Assembly (NCBI RefSeq): GCF_934924865.1
Contig: NZ_OW235315.1
Span: forward strand, 372,001-436,000
Origin: Tepidibacter aestuarii
Lineage (GTDB): Bacteria > Bacillota > Clostridia > Peptostreptococcales > Peptostreptococcaceae
Direction: 5' to 3'
DNA length: 64,000 nucleotides
The notes under the pieces are model-generated. The model did not search any database, was not told the DNA's origin, and saw only the letters and a list, made by a program, of their open reading frames with translations. Shown here in pieces: positions 16,430 through 26,020 of this stretch. The stretch's first letter is position 1. Each line of letters starts with the position of its first letter. Both the position numbers and the translations under genes were made by a program.

Positions 16430-18157
16430 ATGATAAGAGAGTTTATTAAGTACTACAAACCTCATCGTGCTTTATTTATATTCGATTTCACTTGTGCATT
16501 TATAATGTCTTTAATGAATCTTGTATTCCCTGTATTGACTAAAAAAATAATAGACGATTTATTACCAAATAAAAATATGAAAATGATTATGTACTTTGGG
16601 ATATTGCTTTTAACGCTGTACATAATAAGAGCCATACTTCAATTTATAGTAGATTATTGGGGACATACTCTAGGGGTTAGAATAGAGTACGATATGAGAA
16701 GGGAATTATTTAAGCATATAAACAAGCTTTCATTTTCGTATTTTGATAAAGTAAAGACTGGACAGATAATGTCAAGGCTTGTAAATGATTTAAATCAAAT
16801 ATCAGAACTTGCACATCATGGACCTGAGGATTTATTTATAGCTCTCGTAACTTTTTTAGGTTCATTCGTTATAATGCTTACATTAAATGTCAAAATGACT
16901 CTGGTAATATTTTCTATAATCCCTATAATGCTCATATTCGCAATCAGTAAAAATAGAGAATTAAAAAAATCATTTAGAGATTTAAGAGTAAAGATCGGAG
17001 AGATAAACGCCCAAGCCGAGGATTCTATATCTGGAATAAGAGTTGTAAAAGCTTTTAACAATGAAGAATACGAAGAAGATAAATTCGATATAGGAAATAA
17101 AAGCTTTAAAGAGACAAAACAAAATTCATACAAGGTATTAGGGCAATTTTTCAGTGGTATAACATTTTTTTCAAATATTATAAATCTTGTCGTACTAATG
17201 TATGGATCATATCTTATATACAACAACGAACTTTCAACAGGCGATTTAGTAGGATTTTTATTATATGTATCCATGTTTTTACAGCCTATACGAAAGATAA
17301 CGACATTAATCGAAAATTACCAAAGAGGCATGGCAGGCTTTGGAAGGTTTATAGAGATTATGAGCATAGACCCTGAAATTCAAGAAAAGCAATATACAGT
17401 AGATATTGAGGAGTTAAAAGGAAACATAGAATTTGATAATGTGGGCTTTGGATATAATAACAACAAAAGCGTACTTACAGAAATAAATATGAGTGTTAAA
17501 TCTGGACAAACAATAGCTATAGTTGGACCTTCTGGAGCTGGAAAGACTACACTTTTAAGATTAATACCTAGATTTTATGAGGTAAGCAGTGGAGACATAA
17601 AGATAGATTCAATAAATATAAAGGATATGAAGATAAGCGATTTAAGAAAAAATATAGGGGTTGTAGAGCAGGATGTATTCCTATTTTCAGGTACTATAAA
17701 AGAAAATATACTTTATGGAAAGTACGGTGCAACCGATGAAGAAATAATAGAGGCTTCTAAAAAAGCTAATGCACATGAGTTTATATTAGCTCTTGAAAAT
17801 GGATACGATACATACATAGGTCAAAGAGGAGTAAGATTATCTGGAGGTCAAAAGCAAAGAATTGCTATAACTAGGATATTCCTTAAAAACCCTCCTATTT
17901 TGATACTAGATGAGGCTACATCTGCACTTGATACTCAAACAGAAAGAATTATCCAAAAATCTCTATATGATCTTTCTAAAAATAGGACAACATTAGTAAT
18001 AGCGCACAGGCTTACAACTATAAAAAATGCAGATAAGATAATAGTTCTTACTAAGGATGGAATAAAAGAGTGTGGAAGTCATGAGGATCTTATAGGACAA
18101 GAAGGAATTTACAGTGATCTTTATAAGCTACAGTTCGAGGATGTATATGAATATTAA
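16430..18157 (+). CDS. ABC transporter, fused membrane and ATPase domains (exporter type)
   Basis: A 575-aa half-transporter that would work as a dimer. The N-terminal ABC membrane domain (about 1-310) has six segments. The ATPase has Walker A GPSGAGKTT from residue 366, signature LSGGQ from 470 and Walker B ILILDEATSALD. It is the MsbA/LmrA/BmrA-like type; the substrate (drug, lipid or peptide) cannot be read from sequence. The ATG at 16430 follows AAAGGAG. It is followed 20 bases later by the alkyltransferase gene, with which it is probably cotranscribed. Confidence 0.9.
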   Translation: MIREFIKYYKPHRALFIFDFTCAFIMSLMNLVFPVLTKKIIDDLLPNKNMKMIMYFGILLLTLYIIRAILQFIVDYWGHTLGVRIEYDMRRELFKHINKLSFSYFDKVKTGQIMSRLVNDLNQISELAHHGPEDLFIALVTFLGSFVIMLTLNVKMTLVIFSIIPIMLIFAISKNRELKKSFRDLRVKIGEINAQAEDSISGIRVVKAFNNEEYEEDKFDIGNKSFKETKQNSYKVLGQFFSGITFFSNIINLVVLMYGSYLIYNNELSTGDLVGFLLYVSMFLQPIRKITTLIENYQRGMAGFGRFIEIMSIDPEIQEKQYTVDIEELKGNIEFDNVGFGYNNNKSVLTEINMSVKSGQTIAIVGPSGAGKTTLLRLIPRFYEVSSGDIKIDSINIKDMKISDLRKNIGVVEQDVFLFSGTIKENILYGKYGATDEEIIEASKKANAHEFILALENGYDTYIGQRGVRLSGGQKQRIAITRIFLKNPPILILDEATSALDTQTERIIQKSLYDLSKNRTTLVIAHRLTTIKNADKIIVLTKDGIKECGSHEDLIGQEGIYSDLYKLQFEDVYEY

Positions 18158-18177
18158 TTAAGAGGGGGACTTTTTAT

Positions 18178-18690
18178 ATGAAAACTAATGTATATTACTA
18201 TACATTTGAAACAGCATTCGGAAAAATGTTTATAGCTTCTACTAATAAAGGAGTATGTATAGCTAATTTTGTTGATGAGAATTATGAGACACAGCTATCT
18301 TGGTTAAACAAATACTTTCATGAAGATAATATTTATAAGGATAAAGATAAAAATATAAATGCTTATAATCAATTACAAGAATATTTTAAAGGAGACAGAA
18401 AGTTCTTTGATTTAACTTTGGACATATTAGGAACTACATTTCAAAAGCAGGTTTGGAGTCTACTTGAAGAAATTCCATATGGCGAGCTTTTAACCTACAA
18501 AGACATGGCTATAAAATTGGGAGATTCAAAAAAGAGCCGTGCTGTAGGTGGTGCAGTTGGGAAGAATCCTATAATTATTATTGTTCCTTGTCATAGAGTA
18601 ATAGGAAGTAACGGAAAAATGACAGGATTCTCTTCTGTAGGAGGTATAGAATTAAAAAAGAATCTTCTTAAATTAGAGAAGAGTATTTAG
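18178..18690 (+). CDS. ogt: Methylated-DNA--protein-cysteine methyltransferase
   Basis: Suicide repair protein that takes the alkyl group from O6-alkylguanine onto its own cysteine. The 170-aa protein has the active-site motif PCHRVIG with acceptor C138, and the helix-turn-helix RAVGGAVGKNP before it. The start lies after GAGGGGGAC. It follows the ABC exporter closely and ends before a terminator. Confidence 0.95.
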   Translation: MKTNVYYYTFETAFGKMFIASTNKGVCIANFVDENYETQLSWLNKYFHEDNIYKDKDKNINAYNQLQEYFKGDRKFFDLTLDILGTTFQKQVWSLLEEIPYGELLTYKDMAIKLGDSKKSRAVGGAVGKNPIIIIVPCHRVIGSNGKMTGFSSVGGIELKKNLLKLEKSI

Positions 18691-18750
18691 ATCTTTATAA
18701 ATTGAAGATTTGGAGAGGATATGAACATTAAATACAATTAAACTAATAAG

Positions 18751-18801
18751 AAACACACTAATAGATTAGAGCTTAGAAAGGTTATTCTATGGTGTGTTTT
18801 T
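18751..18801 (+). terminator. Terminator after ogt
   Basis: The arms AAACACAC and GTGTGTTT, with extra pairing of the inner ATAGA/TCTAT, close a long loop and run into TTTTTG. Confidence 0.6.
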
Positions 18802-18954
18802 GCTTATAAAAAAATAAAACTCATATCTCTGAACAAATATTAGAACAAGGATAATAGTAGTTAGATAAATCTTAATTGAGCAATTGTTTGATTTTTAAGA
18901 ATTATTGTAATAAACTTAATAATAGGTAATTATAGAATTAATAAGGGGCTAATT

Positions 18955-20541
18955 ATGAAGAAAAATATTTCTTTTCAAACTAAGATTACTATGTTAATAA
19001 TCGTATTAATTCTTGTATCCATAGGTATGAGTATTTTATTTGTAGGAAAATGGTCATTAGATAATATACAAAATAAGGTAGAAGATAATATAAAAAATAT
19101 ATCAGTAATATTAGCCAATTCCCCTGACATCCAGAATGCATTGAAGGAGAAGGACTTTACAAAAATTCAAAGTAGCACACATGAATTATTAGATGAATTA
19201 GATGGAGTAGATATTATTACTATAGCTGATATGAATGGAATAAGGTATGCTCATCCAAATCCAGACAAGATTGGAAAACGCTTTGTAGGAGGAGATGAAG
19301 TAAAGGTTATAAATGAAGGTGTTGGTTATATATCTCAAGCTAAGGGAACACTTGGAATTTCAATCAGAGCTTTTGAGCCTATTTTTTATAAAAAAGAGCA
19401 AATTGGGTTTGTAATGGTTGGAGTACTATATGAGGATATTAAAGAATTTAGAGAAGATGCACTCATAACTATATGTGGATTTACTTTGTTTGGAATAATT
19501 TTAGGAATAATAGGTGCATTAATAATTGCGAAAAAAACAAAAGATAGTCTTTTAGGCTTAGAGCCTTATGAAATTGTATATTTATATAAGGAAAACAGGG
19601 CTATGCTTGAATCTATAATAGAAGGGATTATTGCTATTGATTCAAAGGGAAGGATTACTTTAGTTAATGATTATGCCATAAAAATACTTAATATAAAGAA
19701 ACCAAATGTAATAGGAGAATATGTATTAGATGTATTTCCAACAAGTAGATTATTAGAAGTTTTAAAAAGTGGAGAATGTGAGTACAACGAAGAACAAATT
19801 ATCAATGATACAGTTATATTAACTAATAGGGTCCCTATGAAGGATGGAGATAAAATTATAGGAGCTATGGCATCTTTTAATGATAGAACAAAGGTTAAGA
19901 GATTAGCAGAAGAGATTACAGGGGTAACACAAATCATCCAAGCACTAAGAGCAAATACGCATGAGTTTATGAATAAATTACATGTTATATTAGGACTTGT
20001 AAAGCTAAATGAGATAGATGAATTAAGAATTTATATTAAAGATATTGTAAAAGAACAAGAGCAAATAAGGTTTTTCCTCACGAAAAATATAAAGAATCCA
20101 ACTATATCAGCAATTATATTAGGTAAGTTGAATAGAGCGAAAGAATTGAATGTAGATATGGAATTATGTGAAAATTGTTATCTTGAAAAATACTATAAAA
20201 ACATTCAAAATGAAAATTTACTTACTATTATTGGAAATTTACTAGATAATGCTATGGAAGCTATCGTGAGAAAAGGAGAAGATGGAGAAGTATATTTTAG
20301 AATAGAAGATGTTGATGATTTTATAGAAATAGAGGTCCATGATAATGGAATTGGTATAGAAGATGAAAATATAGAACGAATCTTCAGAAGAGGTTTCACT
20401 ACAAAAGAGGGAGAAGGTGGAATAGGATTATTCTTAGTTAAAAAGAGTATTAACCAGTTAAACGGTGAACTACTTATAGACTCTAAGTATAAAGAAGGGA
20501 CAAGTATTTTAGTTAGAATACCTAAGGAGGAAAAAGGATGA
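18955..20541 (+). CDS. maeK: Sensor histidine kinase of the CitA/DcuS family, probable malate sensor
   Basis: A 528-aa membrane kinase. Membrane segments at about 10-30 and 170-192 enclose the external PAS-type ligand domain of C4-dicarboxylate/citrate sensors (ADMNGIRYAHPNPDKIGK). A cytoplasmic PAS domain spans about 213-320. The phosphoacceptor is H336 in RANTHEFMNKLHVILGL, the CitA-family form. The C-terminal ATPase shows LLDNAMEAI, DNGIGI and GGIGLFLVK. The gene overlaps its response regulator by four bases. The malic enzyme and 2HCT symporter just downstream indicate malate as ligand, as in Lactobacillus MaeKR. Confidence 0.88.
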   Translation: MKKNISFQTKITMLIIVLILVSIGMSILFVGKWSLDNIQNKVEDNIKNISVILANSPDIQNALKEKDFTKIQSSTHELLDELDGVDIITIADMNGIRYAHPNPDKIGKRFVGGDEVKVINEGVGYISQAKGTLGISIRAFEPIFYKKEQIGFVMVGVLYEDIKEFREDALITICGFTLFGIILGIIGALIIAKKTKDSLLGLEPYEIVYLYKENRAMLESIIEGIIAIDSKGRITLVNDYAIKILNIKKPNVIGEYVLDVFPTSRLLEVLKSGECEYNEEQIINDTVILTNRVPMKDGDKIIGAMASFNDRTKVKRLAEEITGVTQIIQALRANTHEFMNKLHVILGLVKLNEIDELRIYIKDIVKEQEQIRFFLTKNIKNPTISAIILGKLNRAKELNVDMELCENCYLEKYYKNIQNENLLTIIGNLLDNAMEAIVRKGEDGEVYFRIEDVDDFIEIEVHDNGIGIEDENIERIFRRGFTTKEGEGGIGLFLVKKSINQLNGELLIDSKYKEGTSILVRIPKEEKG

Positions 20542-21212
20542 TTCATGTACTTGTAGTAGAAGATGATCCTATGTTGGCAGAATTAAATAAAAGATTTATT
20601 GATAAAATAGATGGATTTAAGGTTAAATGTATTGCAAATAATGGAGAAGATGCTATTAAAAAAATAGATGATATTAAAATTGATTTAGTAATATTAGATA
20701 TTTATATGCCTAAAATCGATGGTATGGAACTGTTTAGAATGGTTAGAAATAAAAATGAAAATATAGACTTTATATTGGTTACTGCTGCAAATGATACAGA
20801 TAAGATTAACGAAGCATTAAAATTAGGTGCAGTAGATTATTTGGTAAAGCCATTTGAATTTGAGAGATTAGAAAAATCATTATTAAATTATAAAGATAGA
20901 AAAAATCTATTAATAAAAAGACCGTTTGTAGAACAAAAGGAAATAGACAAGTTATTTATGAAATCATACAATGAAAATAAGGAAAAAGATCTAAAAAAAG
21001 GACTGCATAAATTTACTTTAAATAGAATAATGAATTTTTTAAAAGAAAATAAAGATGAGTTACTATCTAGCGAAGTTATATCAGAAAATATGGGGATGTC
21101 AAAAGTTACTATTAGAAGATATTTAGACTATCTAGATGAAATAGGAAGTATTGATAAAAAGATAGAATATGGTTCTAGGGGAAGGCCTTCATATCTCTAT
21201 AAATATAAATAA
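20538..21212 (+). CDS. maeR: Response regulator of the CitB/MaeR family
   Basis: A 224-aa DNA-binding response regulator with a receiver domain (acid pocket E8-D9-D10, phosphoacceptor D54 in VILDIYMP, K in LVKPFE) and a C-terminal helix-turn-helix (SENMGMSKVTIRRYLDYL). The ATG overlaps the kinase stop (ATGA). It probably activates the malic enzyme and symporter genes downstream, which have a separate transcription start. No operator could be assigned with confidence. Confidence 0.88.
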   Translation: MIHVLVVEDDPMLAELNKRFIDKIDGFKVKCIANNGEDAIKKIDDIKIDLVILDIYMPKIDGMELFRMVRNKNENIDFILVTAANDTDKINEALKLGAVDYLVKPFEFERLEKSLLNYKDRKNLLIKRPFVEQKEIDKLFMKSYNENKEKDLKKGLHKFTLNRIMNFLKENKDELLSSEVISENMGMSKVTIRRYLDYLDEIGSIDKKIEYGSRGRPSYLYKYK

Positions 21213-21220
21213 AGTGAAAT

Positions 21221-21330
21221 AAAAAAGTTATTCTCTAAAGAATCTTTAATGTAAACTTTTTTGAAACTCATAACGGAATTTATATTTATCCACAATTTAA
21301 AGAGGAATATAATTTCCTATTCGTTATAAA
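21221..21330 (-). repeat. Interspersed repeat, family B copy 2
   Basis: Read on the minus strand, this is almost the same sequence as 39662-39777 over about 110 bases (TTATAACGAATAGGAAATTA to the A/T-rich AAAAGTTT end). It lies right after the maeR stop, and its AAAAAAGTT/AACTTTTTT arms could also terminate maeR transcription. Confidence 0.8.
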
Positions 21331-21336
21331 AAAAAT

Positions 21337-21376
21337 AAAACTCTTATTGATAATATATTATCAATAAGAGTTTTTT
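21337..21376 (+). terminator. Terminator between maeR and the malic enzyme gene
   Basis: The perfect 18-bp arms 21337-21354 and 21357-21374 enclose a two-base loop and are followed by TT. The rest of the 21213-21548 gap holds repeat B and the AT-rich leader of the malic enzyme gene. Confidence 0.8.
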
Positions 21377-21548
21377 AATGCGTATAAGAGATTTTAAGTT
21401 TGAAAAAAAAATAACAATATATTTTTAATTCACAAAATATTTAGAATAAGTTGTAAATATTGAAAATAATGACGAAAAAACATACCATTTAAATTAACAC
21501 AAAAGAACACGTATAACTAATTTGGAAATGTAAAGGAGAGATGAAAAT

Positions 21549-22721
21549 ATGGATTATTCTAAAAAAGCATTAGAGATTCATGAAGAATATAAAGGAAAAA
21601 TTAGTGTAATATCTAAGGTCTCTGTAGCTAACAAGGACGAATTGAGTGTAGCATATACACCAGGTGTTGCAGAGCCATGTAGGGAAATTGCAAAAAATAA
21701 GGATGATGTATATAAGTATACTTCAAAGGGAAATTTAGTTGCAGTTGTAAGTGATGGAACTGCTGTACTTGGACTTGGAGATATTGGGCCTGAGGCTGCA
21801 ATGCCTGTAATGGAAGGAAAAGCTGTACTTTTTAAAGAGTTTGCAGGAGTAGATGCATTCCCTATATGTGTTGATACAAAGGATGTAGATGAAATTGTTG
21901 ATTTGGTAAAAAAAATAGCTCCTACATTTGGGGGAATTAATCTTGAGGATATTTCAGCTCCAAGATGTATTGAAATTGAAAGAAGACTTAAAGATGAATT
22001 AGATATTCCAGTATTTCATGATGATCAGCATGGAACTGCTATTGTAACAACTGCAGGGTTAATAAATTCGTTAAAATTAGTAAATAAAAAATGGGAAGAT
22101 ATAAAAATTGTAGTAAATGGATCAGGATCAGCAGGATCAGCAATTGTTAAGATGTTACTGAATATGAATGCTAAAAATATTTTAGTATGTGGTATAAATG
22201 GAATACTATACGAAGGTAAAGAAACTAATGATGAATTAAAAGAAGAAATAGCTAAAATTACAAACCCTAAGAACGAAAAAGGAAAATTAGAAGATGCTAT
22301 GAAAAATGCGGATGTATTCATCGGAGTTTCAGCTCCAAATGTTGTAACAAAAGAGATGGTAGCTTCTATGAATAAGGATGCAATTGTATTCGCTATGGCA
22401 AATCCTATTCCTGAAATTATGCCTTATTTAGCAAAGGAAGCAGGAGCAAGAGTAGTAGGTTCAGGAAGATCTGACTTTGTAAATCAAATAAATAATGTTT
22501 TAGCATTTCCAGGGATATTCAAGGGAGCTTTGGCAGTAAGAGCAAGTGATATTAATGAAGAAATGAAGGTTGCAGCAGCTAATGCTATTGCAGAAATAAT
22601 ACAAGATAGTGAATTAAATGAGGAGTATATTATTCCAAAACCTTTTGATACAAGAATAGTGAAAGCTGTTGCAAATGCAGTTGAAAAGGCTGCTGTAGAC
22701 ACTGGAATTTCAAGAATATAA
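21549..22721 (+). CDS. maeE: NAD(P)-dependent malic enzyme
   Basis: Oxidatively decarboxylates malate to pyruvate. The 390-aa length fits the short bacterial form. Catalytic residues are in family positions: Y36 in VAYTPGVAEP and K91 in MEGKAVLFKEFAG. The metal-site motif FHDDQHGTA is at 156-164, and the dinucleotide site GSGSAGSAI is at 191-199. The start follows AAGGAGAG. It sits between the malate two-component system and the symporter, so the four genes form one malate utilisation module. Confidence 0.94.
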   Translation: MDYSKKALEIHEEYKGKISVISKVSVANKDELSVAYTPGVAEPCREIAKNKDDVYKYTSKGNLVAVVSDGTAVLGLGDIGPEAAMPVMEGKAVLFKEFAGVDAFPICVDTKDVDEIVDLVKKIAPTFGGINLEDISAPRCIEIERRLKDELDIPVFHDDQHGTAIVTTAGLINSLKLVNKKWEDIKIVVNGSGSAGSAIVKMLLNMNAKNILVCGINGILYEGKETNDELKEEIAKITNPKNEKGKLEDAMKNADVFIGVSAPNVVTKEMVASMNKDAIVFAMANPIPEIMPYLAKEAGARVVGSGRSDFVNQINNVLAFPGIFKGALAVRASDINEEMKVAAANAIAEIIQDSELNEEYIIPKPFDTRIVKAVANAVEKAAVDTGISRI

Positions 22722-22825
22722 AATTCGCTTTATGCTAACGCACAACTCATTTCTGTTTTTTATCAATGTTATATACAATTCAAAAATTATATGAGTCTAT
22801 ATAAAATGAAGAAGGAGGAAATAGT

Positions 22826-24133
22826 ATGTCAGCATCTTTAAGTAAGGATAAAAATATGACAGGAAATAAAGGCTTTGAGATAATGGGAATTTCACTTCCT
22901 ATGTTTATAATTTTATCAATTGTTGTTTTAACAGCAACTTATATGGGAGTACTTCCTAAAGGTATAATTGGAGCACTACCTCTTATGATGATTATAGGTG
23001 CATCACTGAACGAATTAGGAAATCGTTTACCTATAATAAAAGATTATTTAGGTGGAGGTGCAATTGTTATCATATTTGCATCTGCAGCATTAGTAACATA
23101 CGGAATACTTCCTGAAAGTTCAAAAGAAATTATGACTAACTTTATGAAAAGTGAAGGATTTTTAAGTTTTTACATTGCAGCACTTATAACAGGTAGTATT
23201 TTGGGAATGGATAGAAAGCTTTTAATTAGCGCATCTATAAGATATTTACCTGTTATTATTGGAGGGGTTATTGCAGCATTAGGATTAACAGGACTTGTTG
23301 GTATGATTATGGGATATGGAGCTAAGGAAGCAATACTTTATATAGCTATACCTATTATGGGTGGAGGTATGGGAGCAGGAGCAGTTCCACTAGCAGAAAT
23401 GTTTGGACAGGTGCTAGATGTTGATCCTGCTAATATGATGTCAAAGATGGTTCCGGCCCTTGCGTTAGGAAATGCCATGGCAATTGTTGTTGCTGGTTTA
23501 TTAGATAAAATAGGTAAGAAAAGAAAGAATTTAACTGGACATGGAAAGTTAATGAAGTCACAAGAGGATATTAAAGAAGAATCAAAAGAAGTTATAAAGC
23601 TTGATTATAAATTGATGGGAATAGGAATATTACTTTCTACTACTTTTTTCGTATGGGGTAAGATACTTGCTAAGTTTATTCCAATACACTCTTATGCTTT
23701 AATGATTATAAGTGTAGCCATTGTAAAAGTATTAGGTATTGTGCCTCAAAAGTATGAAAAAGGTGCATTTCAGTGGTTTAGGTTTGTTATGACAAACTTT
23801 ACACCAGCACTATTAGTAGGAATTGGTGTAGCATATACTGATTTAAATGCAGTTATAAGCTCATTATCACTAATATATATAATATTAGTATTTACTACAG
23901 TTGTAGGTGCTACAGTAGGCTCAGGCGTTGTGGGACACTTACTTGGATTTTATCCTATAGAAGCATCTATAACTGGAGGTTTATGTATGGCAAATATGGG
24001 TGGAACTGGTGATGTAGCAGTACTTTCTGCAAGTAAGAGAATGGAATTAATGCCATTTGCTCAGATTTCATCACGTATTGGTGGAGCATTTATGTTGATT
24101 TTAGCGACTAGTTTATTATCTTTATTTGTATAA
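22826..24133 (+). CDS. maeP: 2-hydroxycarboxylate (malate) : Na+ symporter, CitS/MaeP family
   Basis: A 435-aa membrane carrier with about eleven to twelve hydrophobic segments. GGGMGAGAVPLAEMF and the second-half MGGTGDVAVLSAS are the two GGxG-type reentrant-loop motifs of the 2HCT family (CitS, CitP, MleP). The start follows GGAGG. Malate as substrate is inferred from the adjacent malic enzyme and MaeKR-type regulators; citrate is the alternative, but no citrate lyase is present. Confidence 0.9.
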   Translation: MSASLSKDKNMTGNKGFEIMGISLPMFIILSIVVLTATYMGVLPKGIIGALPLMMIIGASLNELGNRLPIIKDYLGGGAIVIIFASAALVTYGILPESSKEIMTNFMKSEGFLSFYIAALITGSILGMDRKLLISASIRYLPVIIGGVIAALGLTGLVGMIMGYGAKEAILYIAIPIMGGGMGAGAVPLAEMFGQVLDVDPANMMSKMVPALALGNAMAIVVAGLLDKIGKKRKNLTGHGKLMKSQEDIKEESKEVIKLDYKLMGIGILLSTTFFVWGKILAKFIPIHSYALMIISVAIVKVLGIVPQKYEKGAFQWFRFVMTNFTPALLVGIGVAYTDLNAVISSLSLIYIILVFTTVVGATVGSGVVGHLLGFYPIEASITGGLCMANMGGTGDVAVLSASKRMELMPFAQISSRIGGAFMLILATSLLSLFV

Positions 24134-24189
24134 ATTATAATATTAAAATTATAACGAAAAAGTACTTCCTTTCATTTTATGGAATGTTT

Positions 24190-24238
24190 ACCCCCCATTT
24201 TAAATAAAATTAATTAAGAATATGAAAACTGGGGGGAT
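24190..24238 (+). promoter_or_regulatory. CCCCCC/GGGGGG hairpin covering the ribosome site of the glycosidase gene
   Basis: Six C at 24191-24196 and six G at 24231-24236 can pair, extended by A-T pairs inside the loop. The G run is the only plausible Shine-Dalgarno for the TTG start at 24242. The fold would hide it. Whether it is used as a switch is not known. Confidence 0.45.
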
Positions 24239-24241
24239 AAC

Positions 24242-25741
24242 TTGAATATAAGGAAAATATTAATTATATTATTTTTATTTACAATATCAGTTTTAACTAT
24301 TTTTAATTTTGCAAGATATAAAAATTATGCTGATGATGAATACATTGATTATGTAGATTCTAATAATTTGTACACATTAAAATATTCTAAAAATATGCAT
24401 ATAGACAAATCTTTAAAAAATATCAGAACAGTTATATATGACAAAAACACAAAGATAGAAATATACCATGATGATTTTAAAAACAGTATAAATTCACCTA
24501 CAGCTTACATAAATTATAGTAATAAATTTGCAAATAATAAAAACCATATAATAGAGCTTGATAAAAATTTAAAAATAAATAATATTAAGGTGCATTTATT
24601 AAAGTGGAGGCGTGAAAAGCTTTCAAAATTAAAAAATGATAAAAACTATTATGTAAGTGCAGAATTTATAAAGAATGAAAATGAAGTTTATACAATAATT
24701 ATTAAATCATCAAAACCATTTGAGCATCCTAGAGATTATATGAAGATTATAAGTAGCTTTAAGATTTTAGATGGAAGTAGTCATTTAAAAACATTTGAAG
24801 CTTTAAAGAATAGAAATTTAAATGAAGAAACTATGCTGTTTTACGAAAAATATTTTTCAGAAAACAAAGAATTGAAATGGGGAATTTTTGAAAAGAATGC
24901 TCCTAAAAGTCTTGATTTTCTAAATTCTCTTGAAAAAAAGCTAGATTATAATTTTAAATTTTTAGTTAGCTATCAATCTTTTTCTAGCAAATCTTTCCCT
25001 ATGGATGAGATATTAAATGCATACAATGATGATAGATATGTATTGTTAACACTTCAAACTATGTATTTAGATAAACAAGATAATCCATCTGCTATGTATG
25101 ATATATTAAATGGCAAATACGATGATTTTCTAAATGATTATGCAAAAAAAATAAAAAAATTTAACCATCCTATAATGTTTAGGTTGAATAATGAGATGAA
25201 TGGAGATTGGTGTACATATTCTAGTTACTATTATTCTAAGGATACAGACATATTTAAAGAAGTATATAAATATGTATATAAGATATTTGAGTTTAATGAA
25301 GTAGACAATGTCCTTTGGGTATGGAATCCACATGATGTATCTTTTCCGGATTTTAAGTGGAATAACTGCTTGAATTATTATCCTGGAGACGAGTATGTAG
25401 ATATAATAGGTCTTACAGGATATAATGCTGGAACATATTATGAAGGGGAAAAGTGGAGAAATTTTAATGAAATATATATACCTCTTTATAATGAATATAT
25501 TAAAAACTTTAATAAACCATTTATGATTACAGAGTTTGGATGTAATAGTGTGGGAGGAGATAAAGTAAAATGGATGGACGAAATGTTTAGGAATATTAAA
25601 TATTTCAAAAACATAAAGGTTGCTATATGGTGGAACGGAATCGACTGGGATAGCAACATGAATCCGGCAAGGGTATATAGATTAGATGAAAATGAAGATA
25701 CTATTAATGCTTTTAAAGAAGGTCTTAAAAAGTATAGATAA
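24242..25741 (+). CDS. Secreted or membrane-anchored glycoside hydrolase, GH26-like
   Basis: A 499-aa protein with an N-terminal signal or anchor (residues 5-24), a region of unknown type to about 190, and a catalytic (beta/alpha)8-like domain. The pattern fits GH26 mannanases and relatives: acid/base E318 in FRLNNEMNGDW and nucleophile E431 in MITEFGCN, with VLWVWNPHD and VAIWWNGIDWD. The likely site of action is the cell surface. The substrate (mannan, mixed glucan or own wall polymer) is not evident. The start is a TTG right after a GGGGGG ribosome site that can be hidden in a hairpin. No secreted-polysaccharide operon surrounds it. Confidence 0.75.
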   Translation: MNIRKILIILFLFTISVLTIFNFARYKNYADDEYIDYVDSNNLYTLKYSKNMHIDKSLKNIRTVIYDKNTKIEIYHDDFKNSINSPTAYINYSNKFANNKNHIIELDKNLKINNIKVHLLKWRREKLSKLKNDKNYYVSAEFIKNENEVYTIIIKSSKPFEHPRDYMKIISSFKILDGSSHLKTFEALKNRNLNEETMLFYEKYFSENKELKWGIFEKNAPKSLDFLNSLEKKLDYNFKFLVSYQSFSSKSFPMDEILNAYNDDRYVLLTLQTMYLDKQDNPSAMYDILNGKYDDFLNDYAKKIKKFNHPIMFRLNNEMNGDWCTYSSYYYSKDTDIFKEVYKYVYKIFEFNEVDNVLWVWNPHDVSFPDFKWNNCLNYYPGDEYVDIIGLTGYNAGTYYEGEKWRNFNEIYIPLYNEYIKNFNKPFMITEFGCNSVGGDKVKWMDEMFRNIKYFKNIKVAIWWNGIDWDSNMNPARVYRLDENEDTINAFKEGLKKYR

Positions 25742-25775
25742 ATTATTAAAAAGAATAAAATATTCTGAAAAACAC

Positions 25776-25804
25776 TTGACATATATTTCAAGATGATATA
25801 GTAT
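25776..25804 (+). promoter_or_regulatory. Sigma-A promoter of the SAM riboswitch operon
   Basis: A perfect TTGACA at 25776-25781 is followed by TATAGT at 25797 or TAGTAT at 25799, about 20 bp before the riboswitch. Confidence 0.7.
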
Positions 25805-25821
25805 GTAAAAAAACAAAATAA

Positions 25822-25926
25822 ACTCTTATCAAGAGAGATTGAGGGATCTGGCCCAGTGAAATCTCGGCAACCGGCACGAATGTGCATCGGTGCTAAATCC
25901 AGCAGCTAATTAGCTGAAAGATAAGT
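25822..25926 (+). promoter_or_regulatory. SAM-I (S-box) riboswitch
   Basis: The conserved S-box core is plain: CTCTTATC and AAGAGAGATTGAGGGA, then CTGGCCC, TGAAATCTCGGCAACC, the variable P3 hairpin, GGTGCTAAATCC and AGCAG, closed by GATAAG pairing with CTTATC. S-box RNAs bind S-adenosylmethionine and cause premature termination when it is plentiful. A terminator follows directly. The controlled genes are metF, metH, the MetH activation protein and luxS. Confidence 0.95.
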
Positions 25927-25940
25927 TTTCTATGGATTGT

Positions 25941-25969
25941 AACCTCTTTCAGTTGAAAGAGGTTTTTTT
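25941..25969 (+). terminator. Riboswitch-controlled terminator
   Basis: AACCTCTTTC and GAAAGAGGTT pair around a small loop and are followed by seven T. It is the expression platform of the SAM-I riboswitch. Confidence 0.9.
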
Positions 25970-26020
25970 GTTTATTAGGACTCTTATCTCTTTGATCTTA
26001 ATAAGATAGGGAGGATTAAC

